A DNA stretch of 64,000 nt, taken from contig OX637342.1 of assembly GCA_951799405.1 (NCBI GenBank), forward strand, positions 19,515,298-19,579,297, read 5' to 3'. The notes under the pieces were generated by a model. The model was not told where the DNA came from, ran no database searches, and saw nothing but the letters and a program-made list of their open reading frames with translations. A program made the translations under genes and the position numbers. The stretch comes from Agapetus fuscipes. Taxonomy: Eukaryota; Arthropoda; Insecta; Trichoptera; Glossosomatidae. Position 1 is the first letter of the stretch. Every line of letters begins with the position of its first letter. Shown here piece by piece: positions 29,761 through 41,191 of the stretch.

Positions 29761-31735
29761 CCATCATTGAGGTATATATACTAGAGAAGTAACTCTTCTC
29801 GAAACACGTAGCACCCTGCAGTAGGTCAAAAATCGTACTCGAGAAAAACGGCCCGTCCACAGAGTATTATAGGTTTATAGAGATCCCACTGAATAAAAAA
29901 AAGGGGAATGCCCGAATCTTGGCCACCTATAAGTTTTATATGGAAGCTTTTGATAATATTATGGAATGTATAATATCACTTATACCTAAAATTTATTTCA
30001 AATATTTTTTATATTATAGGAAACTAATGGTGAGTTCATGTCAAATAAAAGTTTTTTTTTTGTTTTAAAAATTTATATCTTTTAAAATAAAATATACAAG
30101 TTTACACAAATATACATTCTTAAATAATACACCGAACTACATTTTGGTTTTAAGCTAAATTAAGGTAATTAAGGTTTTGGCAAATTAGGTTAAAATAATG
30201 TAAATCATTTTGAAAGTTTGATGTCAATTAAAGTTTATTTAGAGGCACTAGTATTTTTTAGCTGGAACGTAACAAAAACATGAAGGTTTTTTGTACTTTA
30301 TAGCTGTCTTATATTTGTGAACGAATTTTTTTTGAGGTTACGACGGAAATACGTTGTCCGGCACCAGGCCACCAATACACCATTTTCACGCACTTTTTTC
30401 ACGCACAAAGTATTATATTCTTTTCAAATAACTTTTTGCACAATTTAACGCCGGTGAAAACAGCCAAAAACAGCATTCAACGGTTAAAAAATTACGACCC
30501 CACGCCAATCAAGCGTTATCCGTGGGCGCCATTTTGGCTGTCAAGGGAATATCGGTAATACCAAATAGTAGTTTCCTACTATTATTTTGGACAAGAACCA
30601 ATAAAGCAGCATCTACTGGTAGAGTAAGGAAGCTTGGTGGTCAATAGCGTTGTATGGAAGATTCCTTAGCATGCCCGTCAGTCTCACGCACACAGAGTAT
30701 TATAGGTATATAGAGATCCCACTGAATAAAAAAAAGGGGAATGCCCGAATCTTAGCCACCTATGAGTTTTATATGGAAGCTTTTGATAATATTATGGAAT
30801 GTATAATATCACTTATACCTAAAATTTATTTCAAATATTTTTGATATTATAGGAAACTAATGGTGAGGTCATGTCAAATAAAAGTTTTTTTTTGTTTTAA
30901 AAATTTATATCTTTTAAAATAAAATATACAAGTTTACACAAATATACATTCTTAAATAATACACCGAACTACATTTTGGTTTTAAGCTAAATTAAGGTAA
31001 TTAAGGTTTTGGCAAATTAGGTTAAAATAATGTAAATCATTTTGAAAGTTTGATGTCAATTAAAGTTTATTTAGAGGCACTAGTATTTTTTAGCTGGAAC
31101 GTAACAAAAACATTAAGGTTTTTTGTACTTTATAGCTGTCGAATTTTTTTTGAGGTTACGACGGAAATACGTTGTCCGGCACCAGGCCACCAATACACCA
31201 TTTTCACGCACTTTTTTCACGCACAAAGTATTATATTCTTTTCAAATAACTTTTTGCACAATTTAACGCCTGTGAAAACAGCCAAAAACAGCTTTCAACG
31301 GTTAAAAACTTACGACCCCACGCCAAGCAAGCGTTATCTGTGGGCGCCATTTCGGCTGTCAAGGGAATATCGGTAATACCACACAGTAGTTTCCTACTAT
31401 TATTGTGGACAAGAACCAATAAAGCATTATCTACTGGTATTGTAAGGAAGCTTGTGGTCAATATCGTTTGTATGGAAGATTCTTAGGCATGCTCACGCAG
31501 ACCAGTGAGCGGACGTGACAGGTGCTAATACAATATACTGCTATAAATGGCTAAATATTGTGATTGGAGTTTTCAAACACCTTTGTTTGTGAACTTGATC
31601 AATTATACTACATGCACAAATTAAAAAAATATAAAATCCTAGCACAAATTAATTATTAAAACAATTGTTTAACTTTAAAAATTTCGTCGCTGTGAAGTCA
31701 GCCCGACATATCAAACGCATGAGTAGAGCTTCATA
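29761..31735. repeat. Unclassified repeat with an 833-bp tandem duplication
   Basis: 'agagtattataggt' begins at 29861 and again at 30694; the following ~800 bp are nearly the same, with one ~20-bp deletion near 31140 and scattered changes. The head ('gaggtatatatactagaga', 29770) and tail ('gctataaatggctaaatatt', 31540) recur at 60290-60643, so this is a dispersed element. No transposase is visible. Confidence 0.85.
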
Positions 31736-32565
31736 TTTTTCCCCTACAAGTAGGGGAAAAAATATTAATGAAAATACGAAACAACGTATGAGCTACATTT
31801 TGTGTTTCAATCGATGTTTATCGACTCATGAACTGTTTGCAATTTTAAAAATATTACGCGACCTTATCAAAGTTGCAAATAATATACTTTAATAATTTAT
31901 TTTTGAAATAAAAAAATGCTAAAAAAGTATTTTGTAATTAATTTCACACATTTGACATGGATAATACGATTTTATACTGCCGGGTTGCCGTTGTTAACTC
32001 ATACCCTTTTTAGTAGCTAAATACTCTAGTGTCAAGTTTGCCCGCCGAGAAAAATTAAATTTGGAACAAATATTATGTCGAGAACGTGTAGAATATATTG
32101 TGAGCATATATCTGAATATACTATTGAGTTATGGAATAAACTGTAACTCAATGGAGTATACGGGAGCTCAATGGAATATATTTCCAGAGGAAAATACTAC
32201 AGTTTTAAATTATAGTGGAATTAAGTGTTATTCTAACTTTCCATAGAGCATATTCAAATTATCTGAATTCTTTATCAAACCTTTGTTAATACATTTTACC
32301 ATATAAAAATGTTAACTGTAATGTTAGTTTGGAAATTTCATTTAAATCTTACAACAATTAAATATTATTATTGTAGGGGAATTCTGTATCATAGAATAAT
32401 GAGATCTCAACCCTTTTTGTCGTGTTTGAAGTGTGCCATGTGTTTCGTAAAATTATTGCTATCTCGTTTTAACCTGAGAGTACAGTGCGCGTTATTCGAT
32501 GCAGAAGCGGGATAAAAACTGATTGTCTCCTTGCATCTGCATTAAAACGTTTCCAACGCCTGTGA
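31736..32565. other. No recognised gene
   Basis: AT-rich. A fragment near 32030-32060 resembles part of the ~180-bp dispersed repeat ('gcccgccgagaaaaatt'). Confidence 0.35.
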
Positions 32566-33040
32566 TGGGGCTTCCACACGCTTGCCTCAAACGCCTTGAG
32601 TCAAGGGCTTGCAAGCGCTTGCAAGCTCTTGGAAAACCAAACAGGGTCATCCACACGCTTGTGCGTGCGTCTGTGTGTGTTAGAATAAGCAAGCATGGCG
32701 GACGTCCAGCTTTTAGCTATAACATTTGGATAAACTTATTTTTATTTAAAAAAAAAACAAAACAAAAAGAGAGAAACTAAAAAGAAACGAATAATTCGGC
32801 AAAGACGATGGTGGATGATCAAAATTCATAGAAACCGTACCGCACCAGAATGCGCGCGCACAAGTATGTGTGTGCCTGGCATGCGCATGCGTGAATTCCC
32901 TTTGACTTGCGTCAAAAAACCGACTCTGGTCGGATCGGCGACAAGCTGAGCCAAGGCGGCTTAAGCCACGCCCCCAGCTGAGCCAAACGGCCGTCCACAC
33001 GCTCGACTTGGCTCGACTTGGCAAGCGTGTGGATGCCCCA
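32566..33040. mobile_element. TIR transposon related to the palindromic MITE at 59960
   Basis: Ends 'tggggcttccacacgcttgc' and 'gcaagcgtgtggatgcccca' are inverted repeats. Flanks are TGA and TTA, compatible with a diverged 3-bp duplication of the PIF/Harbinger kind. The 475-bp interior is non-coding. Confidence 0.75.
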
Positions 33041-33269
33041 TTACGCCTGACAGCTAGGGATGAGAACTCACAAACTGGGTTTCCCAAGATGTATGGAATA
33101 TTTTTTAATGAAAAAAATATATTTTTAACTGAAATAAAAGTAATATACAATGAAACGGACATTAATTCAAAGAAAATTGAGAACGAAATTAAATTAATAA
33201 CAAAAAACCATGAGCGCCGAAAAGATAGATGATAACTACATACTACTACAAATACCTTAGTTTTTTCTT

Positions 33270-34458
33270 CGGGACAACTTCGAGATTTTTTATTTCGTGG
33301 CTTGGGAATTTTCACTTAAATTTTTTTTTTTAAATTGATAATAATTTATGTCTTTAATTAACATAATTAGAAATAAAAAAGAAACTTCTATCCGTCCGTC
33401 TTTATAAAAAAGATACATCGAAAAATAATCGGATATTTGTTTTAAAGTTCCAACTTCAAGATTTTTATTTCGTAGCTTGGGAATTTCCACTTAAATTTTA
33501 TTGGCTAAATTGATTAATTATGTCTTAAATTAACATAATTTGAAATAAAAAAGAAACTTGTATGCGTTCGTGTTTGAAAAAAATTACATCAAAACATAAT
33601 CGGAATTTTCTTATAAAGTACCAAATTCAAGATTTTTTATTTCGTAGTTTGGGAGTTTACACTTAAATTTTATTGGCTTAATTGATTAATTATGTCTTTA
33701 ATTAAGATAATTTGAAATAAAAAAGAAACTTCTATGCGTCCATGTTTGAAAAAAATTACATCAAAAAATAATCGGAATTTTCTTATAAAGTACCAAATTC
33801 AAGATTTTTTATTTCGTAGCTTGGGAATTTCCAATTAAATTTTATTAGCTTAATTGATTGATTATGTCTTAAATTAACATAATTTGAAATAAAAAAGAAA
33901 CTTGTATGCGTCCGTGTTTGAAAAAAATTACATAAAAAAATAATCGGAATTTTCTTATACAGTACCAAATTCAAGATTTTTTATTTCGTAGCTTGGGAAT
34001 TTCCACTTAAATTTTATTGGCTTAATTGATAATTTATGTCTTTAATTAAGATAATTTGAAATAAAAAAGAAACTTGTATGCGTCCGTGTTTGAAAAAAAT
34101 TACATCAAAAAATAATCGGAATTTTCTTATAAAGTACCAAATTCAAGATTTTTTATTTCGTAGCTTGGGAATTTCCACTTAAATTTTATTAGCTTAATTG
34201 ATTGATTATGTCTTAAATTAACATAATTTGAAATAAAAAAGAAACTTGTATGCGTCCGTGTTTGAAAAAAATCCATCGAAAAATAACCGGAATTTTCTTA
34301 TAAAGTACCAAATTCAAGATTTTTTATTTCGTAGCTTGGGAATTTCCACTTAAATTTTACTGGCTTGATTGATTTATTATGTCTTTAATTAACATAATTT
34401 GAAATAAGAAAGAAACTTGTATGCGTCCGTGTTTGAAAAAAATTACATAAAAAAATAA
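33270..34458. repeat. ~172-bp tandem satellite, about 7 units
   Basis: The segment 'gtaccaaattcaagatttt' recurs at about 33618, 33790, 33962, 34134 and 34305. Units also share 'tagcttgggaatttccac' and 'aaagaaacttgtatgcgtcc'. The first units (from 33270) are more diverged. Confidence 0.92.
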
Positions 34459-35053
34459 CATTTTGTCAAATATGACAAAATAACTTTATTGCAATATTGC
34501 TGCAAGCTTGCATTTTCATCATGTTTCAAATATGAAAAAACAAGTTTGCTTTTTGTTTGATACAAACTTGCATGACGGGCTGTCAAAAATACGATTAGCA
34601 GTGTTGCCGTTTTATCGATTTTGCTAGAGGTTTCGAGCTCTTTTTTTTTTAAGGCTGTGTTAAAAAAAAAATCCCGTTGTTTTTAAAAGTATGCTTCTGA
34701 TACTTTATGGCCTTAGTAAAAGAGTGACAATAATGAAAATAATCACGCGTGTTAAATAATTTTGTATCCTAATTTTAAAATTGTTTTTTTGTATATAACT
34801 TAAAAATGACGCCCGAATAAAATATTTAAGAAAACTCGTTTTTTTGTATTTTTTTGCTTGCATTTTGTTGTTTTGTATTTTGGAAATATTTTTTTTCTTC
34901 ATAATTATAGAATGATACAAATTCTAGTTTATGGTGTGATTTTTAATAGAATAATGTGAAAAGTTTTTGAGAATAACTGTTGAAAAGAAAGAACTATTTT
35001 CAAGAATTAAATAAGTTGATTAGTTTCAGTTGTTTCATATTATCGCAACATAT
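34459..35053. other. No recognised gene
   Basis: AT-rich. 'tttgatacaaacttgc' near 34556 recurs at 41209, hinting at another dispersed repeat. Confidence 0.3.
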
Positions 35054-35527
35054 TGTTACGAAATTAGGGTTCAATTGTCTTCAAATTAAAAATACACAGG
35101 TCTTCTTCAATAGTTATTTATTTTACACAGTTACAAAATTTATTTTCACACTACTTTCTCGATTATTCTACTTAGTTTCGGTTCACTGATCAGATGGCTT
35201 CGATGTATTTGTTAGTCGCTATGATACTGGCCCGCTCTGCAGGCCATTCGCACCTTTATACTCTGTAGAGCAGTATGATCTAGAACCAAAGTTGCTAGAC
35301 GGTTCCAGAGTAATTATTACTTCTCGACGCTTCACGTACTACCTAGAGATACAACCAAAATCCTACCTACAAATGTAATACAGAATTCCTATAATTATAA
35401 CAAGTACCTACTTAGCCTAGAGAATTCTACACTTATACACAATTATCGATCCTACCTACCTATACCTATGAGGACTCTTATAACTATAACTACCCATACT
35501 TATTTCAATATTTATATTTACATAACA
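35054..35527 (-). repeat. 3' LTR of family-2 copy 1
   Basis: 474 bp. It reads identically to 38444-38917. The minus strand contains a TATA-like 'gtataaagg' and AATAAA-type signals. Confidence 0.95.
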
Positions 35528-36853
35528 CTACCCCCCACCTAGACTGTTTCGTCCCGGAACAGTCTTGACTCTGTGTAGGTAGGGGCATGCTGATCCACGT
35601 CGACACCCTGTGGTCAGGAAGAAGTGGCAGTCCACGGATTTCTCCCCACTGGCTCTCGGCTGCGCTTGCTCGCAGCACACCATGACGCTGATGCCGACTC
35701 CCGAGAACACTGCTTCAATCATACTCCGGATTATCCGCCAGTCTCGATTAGCGCGGCCGCCACCCATCTTCGGTATTGCCAGACGCGCCTGCTGATCCTC
35801 CAACATGTAGTCACGCAGCTCAACAAGGCCGTCCCACAATGCCTTGTAGTCCTCTTCCAGGTTGCTGGAATCCGGGACAACCAGGCAGTATGCTTGTTGA
35901 CGCCCCTTCGGTAGTCTCAGAGCTCTTCCTTGCGGGCTGCTCGAGGGTTGCGGTTCTCCGAATTTGTATCGGAAGACCCGTGCAATTCCTCTAGACATAT
36001 CTAGATCTTCCGGTACACTGCATGCCAGTGTGTGGTCCCCAGTGACCTCAAATAAGTCCTTGTGGACTTCTGTGGTCACCCCATGGCGAATCTTCTGTCC
36101 CTCTTGCACCTTGCTCCAGAACGTCTCAAACAGGGGCGCTTCTTTGGATGCGACGCATTTTTGTACTCTCTGGGCGGGCTGGTCATTGTTTGACCACTTT
36201 GCTCTTTGAGTTGGCCGGTGGTTATCCTTCATTCGAGCTCCCGCCTCCTTGGTGTTGCTGATCTTGGACTCCAGGTTGGCGATGGTGTCCTTCGTCCTGG
36301 GCCCCTGCCCAGCTTCCAGCTGCTGGAGCTTAGTCTTAAGCCCCTTGTTCTGTCTCTCCAGGCTCAGCACAGTCTCGTGCAACTCGTCCCTCTCGGCCTC
36401 CGCCGTTCGCCGGACCCTTTCACTGCTGGCCAAGTTCTTCGTCAGCTGCCTGTTCTCCGTCTCCATGACTTTGACCTTTCTCTCGGCATCCTGGAGCTGT
36501 TTCCTCAGCCGTTTGTTCATCTCCATGGTGGTCTCTACATCCTTGCGGTCGTCTTCCAATTTCTCCGGTCCTTGAGACTTTGGGCACCTCGCGCTCAGGT
36601 GTCCTTGCTGGCCACACGTCCAGCAGTGCGCCTTCTGTCTCGTTGGCTCAAGTTGCTGCAGCACTTTTTCTATTATTTCCTCGGTTGTAGGTAGTTTGAC
36701 CTCCTCTGCCTTGATTGCACAAACCCTGGCGTGGCCCCTGATGGACTGTTTGACAGCCTCAAACTCGAGAGCTTGGCTGAGCGCCTCGTTCAAAGCCTTG
36801 GGATGGGCCAGTTTTACGGCTTGTTGCGTCTCCCATTCATTCCCGCAATCCAT
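35528..36853 (-). CDS. Family-2 Gag, C-terminal part: CCHC knuckle, coiled coil, macro-like domain, CCCH finger
   Basis: After the frame break near 36840 this frame holds: Gag end (residues 7-40); zinc knuckle CWTCGQQGHLSARC (77-90, perfect CX2CX4HX4C); a long heptad-rich coiled coil (about 105-185); a macro-like domain (about 261-394) with 'VHKDLFEVTGDHTLACSVPE', 'MSRGIARVFRYKFG' and 'LAIPKMGGGRANRDW' aligning in order with TARG1/OARD1-type ADP-ribose-binding folds; and a CCCH finger (C409, C417, C423, H427; CX7CX5CX3H). At the aligned position of the TARG1 catalytic Asp I see Ala, and the catalytic Lys is not evident, so binding without hydrolysis is more likely. The last codons are formed by the polypurine tract, and TAG touches the LTR. 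The ATG at 36853 is probably not a natural start. Confidence 0.85.
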   Translation of the reverse strand: MDCGNEWETQQAVKLAHPKALNEALSQALEFEAVKQSIRGHARVCAIKAEEVKLPTTEEIIEKVLQQLEPTRQKAHCWTCGQQGHLSARCPKSQGPEKLEDDRKDVETTMEMNKRLRKQLQDAERKVKVMETENRQLTKNLASSERVRRTAEAERDELHETVLSLERQNKGLKTKLQQLEAGQGPRTKDTIANLESKISNTKEAGARMKDNHRPTQRAKWSNNDQPAQRVQKCVASKEAPLFETFWSKVQEGQKIRHGVTTEVHKDLFEVTGDHTLACSVPEDLDMSRGIARVFRYKFGEPQPSSSPQGRALRLPKGRQQAYCLVVPDSSNLEEDYKALWDGLVELRDYMLEDQQARLAIPKMGGGRANRDWRIIRSMIEAVFSGVGISVMVCCEQAQPRASGEKSVDCHFFLTTGCRRGSACPYLHRVKTVPGRNSLGGG

Positions 36854-37805
36854 TTAGGAACTTGTCCACTGCCAAGCTCTCACAGATGTCGTCGGAGGCT
36901 GTCGGGTAAGCGTCTCGTACCAGGCGGGCGATGTCCATTTCAAACTCCTGGAGGCTCTCGTTGGGCTTCTGCACCCTTGTGTTCAGCTGCGACTTGTACA
37001 GCTGCTCCAGGCACTTGTGGCCATAGCGCATATCCAAGCGCTGCTTCAGCTGCCCAAAGTCACCACGGTTGTCCAGGGGTATGGCCTGCAGAACCCTGAG
37101 AGCGTCTCCTCGGAGCGACAGGCTGAGAACCGAAGCCTTCTTCTGCTGGCTCCAGGCTCCCATCATGGCAGCCGTCTCAAAGAGGGTCAAGTATTCCTCC
37201 CACGACGTCTTCCCGTCGAAGGTTGGGAGGTTGTGCTTTGCTAGGGAAGGGTCATCATCCCCTCTTGTGACCCTGGTTGGAGTTGAGCATCCCTGGTCGG
37301 TCTCGTCGTGAAGGCCGCCTTTGGGGGAGATTCTGGTGGACTCCATCTGGCACTTGTCAGCCAGCTCGGCACGCAGACGGTCCTCCAGGCTTGCCACACG
37401 GGCCTCAATCTCTGACATTGCTCGCGAGCTTTCTGCCACTTTCTTCTCCAGCACGGTCAGGTTGCTGGTCATCTTCTCCTCCAGCCCAGTCATCTTCTCC
37501 TCTAGCCCGGTCAGGTTGCTGGTCATCTTCTCCTCCATGGTTGCCAGGTCCTCCTTCATAGTCTTGGCGTTGTGTGTTAGCTCCTCCTTCATGGACTTTG
37601 TGATGCTGATATTTAGCTCGTCCAAGGCGCGGTCCCCTCCAGACGCCATGACAAAATATGCCGGGTCTTCGCCTGACTGTTCCAAGGCCTCTATGAGGCG
37701 TGCTTGTAAGGCCGCCTTTCCTCCTGAGGTCTCCAGGTCCCTCTCCAGAAGCTCATTTTTAAGCTCTGTGACTTTGAGGTCCTTGACGTTCACTTTGGTT
37801 GCCAT
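36837..37805 (-). CDS. Family-2 Gag, N-terminal part: SAP-like motif, coiled coil, Gag core
   Basis: Start ATG at 37805, 322 residues. Residues 8-42 ('LKVTELKNELLERDLETSGG' and the helix after it) fit a SAP DNA/RNA-binding motif. Residues 62-150 are a heptad coiled coil. Residues 192-322 are a Ty3-type Gag core ('FDGKTSWEEYLTLFETAA', 'LSLRGDALRVLQAIP', 'FEMDIARLVRDAYP'). Compared with copy 2 (61800 onward), a 4-base tandem duplication near 36843 creates an early stop and shifts the frame, so this copy cannot make the whole Gag unless frameshifting occurs. The frames on the opposite strand are shadows. Confidence 0.88.
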   Translation of the reverse strand: MATKVNVKDLKVTELKNELLERDLETSGGKAALQARLIEALEQSGEDPAYFVMASGGDRALDELNISITKSMKEELTHNAKTMKEDLATMEEKMTSNLTGLEEKMTGLEEKMTSNLTVLEKKVAESSRAMSEIEARVASLEDRLRAELADKCQMESTRISPKGGLHDETDQGCSTPTRVTRGDDDPSLAKHNLPTFDGKTSWEEYLTLFETAAMMGAWSQQKKASVLSLSLRGDALRVLQAIPLDNRGDFGQLKQRLDMRYGHKCLEQLYKSQLNTRVQKPNESLQEFEMDIARLVRDAYPTASDDICESLAVDKFLNGLRE

Positions 37806-38443
37806 TTTTTTTTAAATTTACTTCAAAACGAAAATATTTTTAAATTTATTTAATACAAGTTTTGAGTTTTATATATATAGCTGTTTTGAATACGTACTTT
37901 AGCAAAATAATAATTTATCTGATTACACTGATTGGTAGGTACTGTCTTTTAATATTTATTTTTAAATCACCAATATTTTTAACATAATAATGTCTGATAG
38001 TACATAATTATTTATTTCGTCTCAAGTCTCTCCAACACACTTGTAAACGAAGCACAGTTATTCAAAAACTTTTTCTCGATGAATCTGGAACGTTCTTTTG
38101 TAATATTTTTTTTTTTCAAGATTTTTATTTATTTATTTTATTTTTTTAATCACACACAATAATAAAAAAACTATGGTCCAATTTGATGACTTTCTCAATG
38201 CGGTAAAATAGTCATTATGTTATGTCCAGAATTATGTTCCATATGACGTTCCAGAATTTATAAGCAACTTGCTTTTGCGTCTTTTCTTTTAACAAAAATT
38301 TATTTAAACACTTGTTTTCACAAAAGTCAGTTCACACAAAGTTCAATTTGAATAAAGTTCATTTTAACACTATTTAATTTATTTTATTTATTTTTAGACA
38401 GAAGATCTTAATTTTTCTTGACAATTCCGCACCTGACGCCAAT

Positions 38444-38917
38444 TGTTACGAAATTAGGGTTCAATTGTCTTCAAATTAAAAATACACAGGTCTTCTTCAA
38501 TAGTTATTTATTTTACACAGTTACAAAATTTATTTTCACACTACTTTCTCGATTATTCTACTTAGTTTCGGTTCACTGATCAGATGGCTTCGATGTATTT
38601 GTTAGTCGCTATGATACTGGCCCGCTCTGCAGGCCATTCGCACCTTTATACTCTGTAGAGCAGTATGATCTAGAACCAAAGTTGCTAGACGGTTCCAGAG
38701 TAATTATTACTTCTCGACGCTTCACGTACTACCTAGAGATACAACCAAAATCCTACCTACAAATGTAATACAGAATTCCTATAATTATAACAAGTACCTA
38801 CTTAGCCTAGAGAATTCTACACTTATACACAATTATCGATCCTACCTACCTATACCTATGAGGACTCTTATAACTATAACTACCCATACTTATTTCAATA
38901 TTTATATTTACATAACA
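38444..38917 (-). repeat. 5' LTR of family-2 copy 1
   Basis: 474 bp. It reads the same as the 3' LTR. Its inner edge leads into the primer-binding site and a ~640-bp leader before the gag ATG. Confidence 0.95.
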
Positions 38918-39214
38918 ATATTTTTAAAAACAGCGGGATTGTTTTTTAACGGAGTCTTAATTAAATATCGCCACTTTTGGTTTTTGCCAGCGGCAGCACT
39001 GATAGTTGACAGATGGGGACGGGGACGCGTGTGACGCGCGCAAACCCAACCGGTGCAAATCCAGGCAAGTTATTATTATAAAATATTATTTTTGTGAAAA
39101 ACAAATTACAAATACTTTTTGTACAATATACTTAACCAGTGTTATGCATTAGAATTTTTAAACCAGATTTCTTTAGAGATCTGGTTTAATTTTTCAATTT
39201 AATCTCAATTTACA

Positions 39215-39973
39215 AAAAAGGTGATTCATAAAAACTTTATAATTCAGTTAACACTAAACGTGTTTCAAAACATGATCACATTTGTAAACCACCTCCGAGT
39301 AGGTTTATTTTGTTCTAAACTAGATCAACATAAGCAAAATGGCGATCTTCCTCATTTACCAGCCGTAATGTACGAGATAACTTTCAGAATAAAAGATTTA
39401 TGAATGAAATAAGAGTTTCAGCAATTACAGTAACTTTAAAACATTAGAATTTTACAGTATAACAACAAATTGAGGGCATGCAGCAACGAAACAAATATAA
39501 AAACTGTGACAAGAAAAAAAGTGACAGATGCCGCGTCGTGTTATTTTTCAAGTCGCCAATTTTGTAAAACTGTCACTTTTCTTGTAGATGAAGTGTGAAG
39601 GCCCATCTTTGAGATTTTCTTCGTGATGCTACAGCCAAAACCTCAAGCCACAATGAAGTCATGCTTTGAAAAATACTTGTTTCCATTTTTAGTTCATTCG
39701 AAGTCGCAGCCGACATGAGTTTGACAGCTGGAGTGTCGAGAAACGTTCGGGAGGGGGCGTTTACCCGAATTCTTCCGAGCGTCTCCGAAAGTTGTCAAAA
39801 AGCATGCAAAAACCCACAAAAACCTCAAAAAATGTCATAGACACCAAAATACCTACATAAATGTCGAGCATTTCGTATTTTTTCATACAGAAAAAGCTAC
39901 CGGAAGTCTGTTTAAGTAGGATTCGGTAAACCAAAAAAAAAATGTACGTATTTCGCTAATGAATCACCTTTTT
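39215..39973. mobile_element. Possible TIR element
   Basis: A perfect 15-bp inverted repeat ('aaaaaggtgattcat' and its complement) bounds 759 bp without an ORF. No clear target duplication; the call rests on the TIR only. Confidence 0.35.
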
Positions 39974-40689
39974 ATTTATTTTGGTTTAGCGGGCTGGTAC
40001 AGATTTAAATTGGTTTCTGAAAATCTCGCACTAAACAGGTATGGGCGGAATCTAATGAATAACACTGAACGTGTTTAAGAGTTAAGTCTAGTTTACGTAT
40101 TTGTTCTTATACCTACAGACAGAACACACAACAAGAGTACCTACTGATATAACCTCAATAATTCACATGTTTGTTCCTAGCTATATTTTGAAATTCTATC
40201 AATTGTATGTATTTGTGCTGTAGACGTTGTGATGCATTTGGTGCAGGTCACATAGCTTAAATCAAACTTTTTGATTGACGGCTTCTGAAATACTCTTATT
40301 TTACAAATTGATTTTAAGTAGTTATATTATGTTATGTCTCAGAAACTGCAATTCTCGGAAATGTCCATATATATGGTTAATTTGGTGGCCTTTATATTTT
40401 TATGTGTTTCCATGCATAGCTCCTTACAGGGCAATCCGATCTTGGTATTTTATAATATTTGCTTTAATAATTTCTAAGAAAACGGAGTACCGTGGAACAA
40501 ATTTCTAAAAAGAAAATTAAAACTGTTTATAATGAAATCAGTACTTAGTGTATATTGCATCCTTAATTATAAATGTTTTGTTAGTATATAATTACTAAAA
40601 ATAGCCTTGTTTTTTGTTACAGAGCCGAGAGACAAAGCAACGGGGCCAGGGGAATAATGTACCTGAGTGTGACTAGAAACATATGGCAA

Positions 40690-40990
40690 AGAAGATATAA
40701 CTTCGTATAAGCTGTACCAGGACGCTGATGTGGTCCGCTCAATAAAGGTCAACATACTGCATTGGCTGGGGTACATTCAGCGAATGGACCATCATAGCCT
40801 GGAGAAGACGATTGTGATGACGAACCCGGAGGGACGGTGGACAGTGAGAAGACCACGTTCAAGATAGCTGGATGGAGTGGTGGCGGATTGTCGTGCAGTG
40901 GGAATGTGGGACTGGAGGAGGAAGACGTTGGATAGACAGCGCTGGCAGCGGTTGCTGAGGTTGTGCCAATGATGATGATGATGATGATGT
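40690..40990 (+). pseudogene. LINE RT-ORF C-terminal fragment with (ATG)n tail
   Basis: The + strand gives 'ILHWLGYIQRMDHHSLEKTI' and 'GRWTVRRPRSR', i.e. the LRW-GHV-RM and G-R--GRPR-RW motifs, then stops. It ends in 'atgatgatgatgatgatg', a simple-sequence 3' tail. It is a dead 5'-truncated copy. Confidence 0.65.
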
Positions 40991-41145
40991 GACTATTATA
41001 AAACTTTGTTACTACTATAAGCAAACTGTAAATAAAATAAAATAAAAATATTTCATCTTTTTATTTTAATTTTGTTTTTTTAAATATTATAATATCAAAA
41101 AATATATATAACTTGCAGAAGCAAACATTTTGCAGGTTTGTCATA

Positions 41146-41191
41146 ACAAGCTTGCGGGAACTTTGTTATGACAAAGTTCTTGCAAGCTTGT
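41146..41191. repeat. Imperfect 21-bp inverted repeat hairpin
   Basis: 'acaagcttgc.ggaactttgt' pairs with 'acaaagttc.tgcaagcttgt' over a 4-base loop with one mismatch. It lies in an AT-rich stretch with no other feature. Confidence 0.75.

Larger units (their letters stand above)
35054..38917 (-). mobile_element. Complete gag-only LTR retroelement, family 2 (copy 1)
   Basis: Two 474-bp LTRs (35054-35527 and 38444-38917) with TGTTA...TAACA ends showed no differences when I read them side by side, so insertion is recent. ATAT on both flanks (35050-35053, 38918-38921) is the target duplication. On the minus strand a TGG-starting primer-binding site ('tggcgtcaggtgcgg') lies 2 bases inside the 5' LTR. 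A G-rich polypurine tract abuts the 3' LTR. The only coding content is a Gag-type ORF that fills the element to the 3' LTR. There is no pol. Confidence 0.93.

Noticed and set aside
35610..37815. Long plus-strand frames opposite the family-2 gag (and the minus-strand twins at 61748-63994)
   Set aside because: They are antisense shadows of a GC-rich coding region; the same shadows appear in both copies because the gag is conserved.
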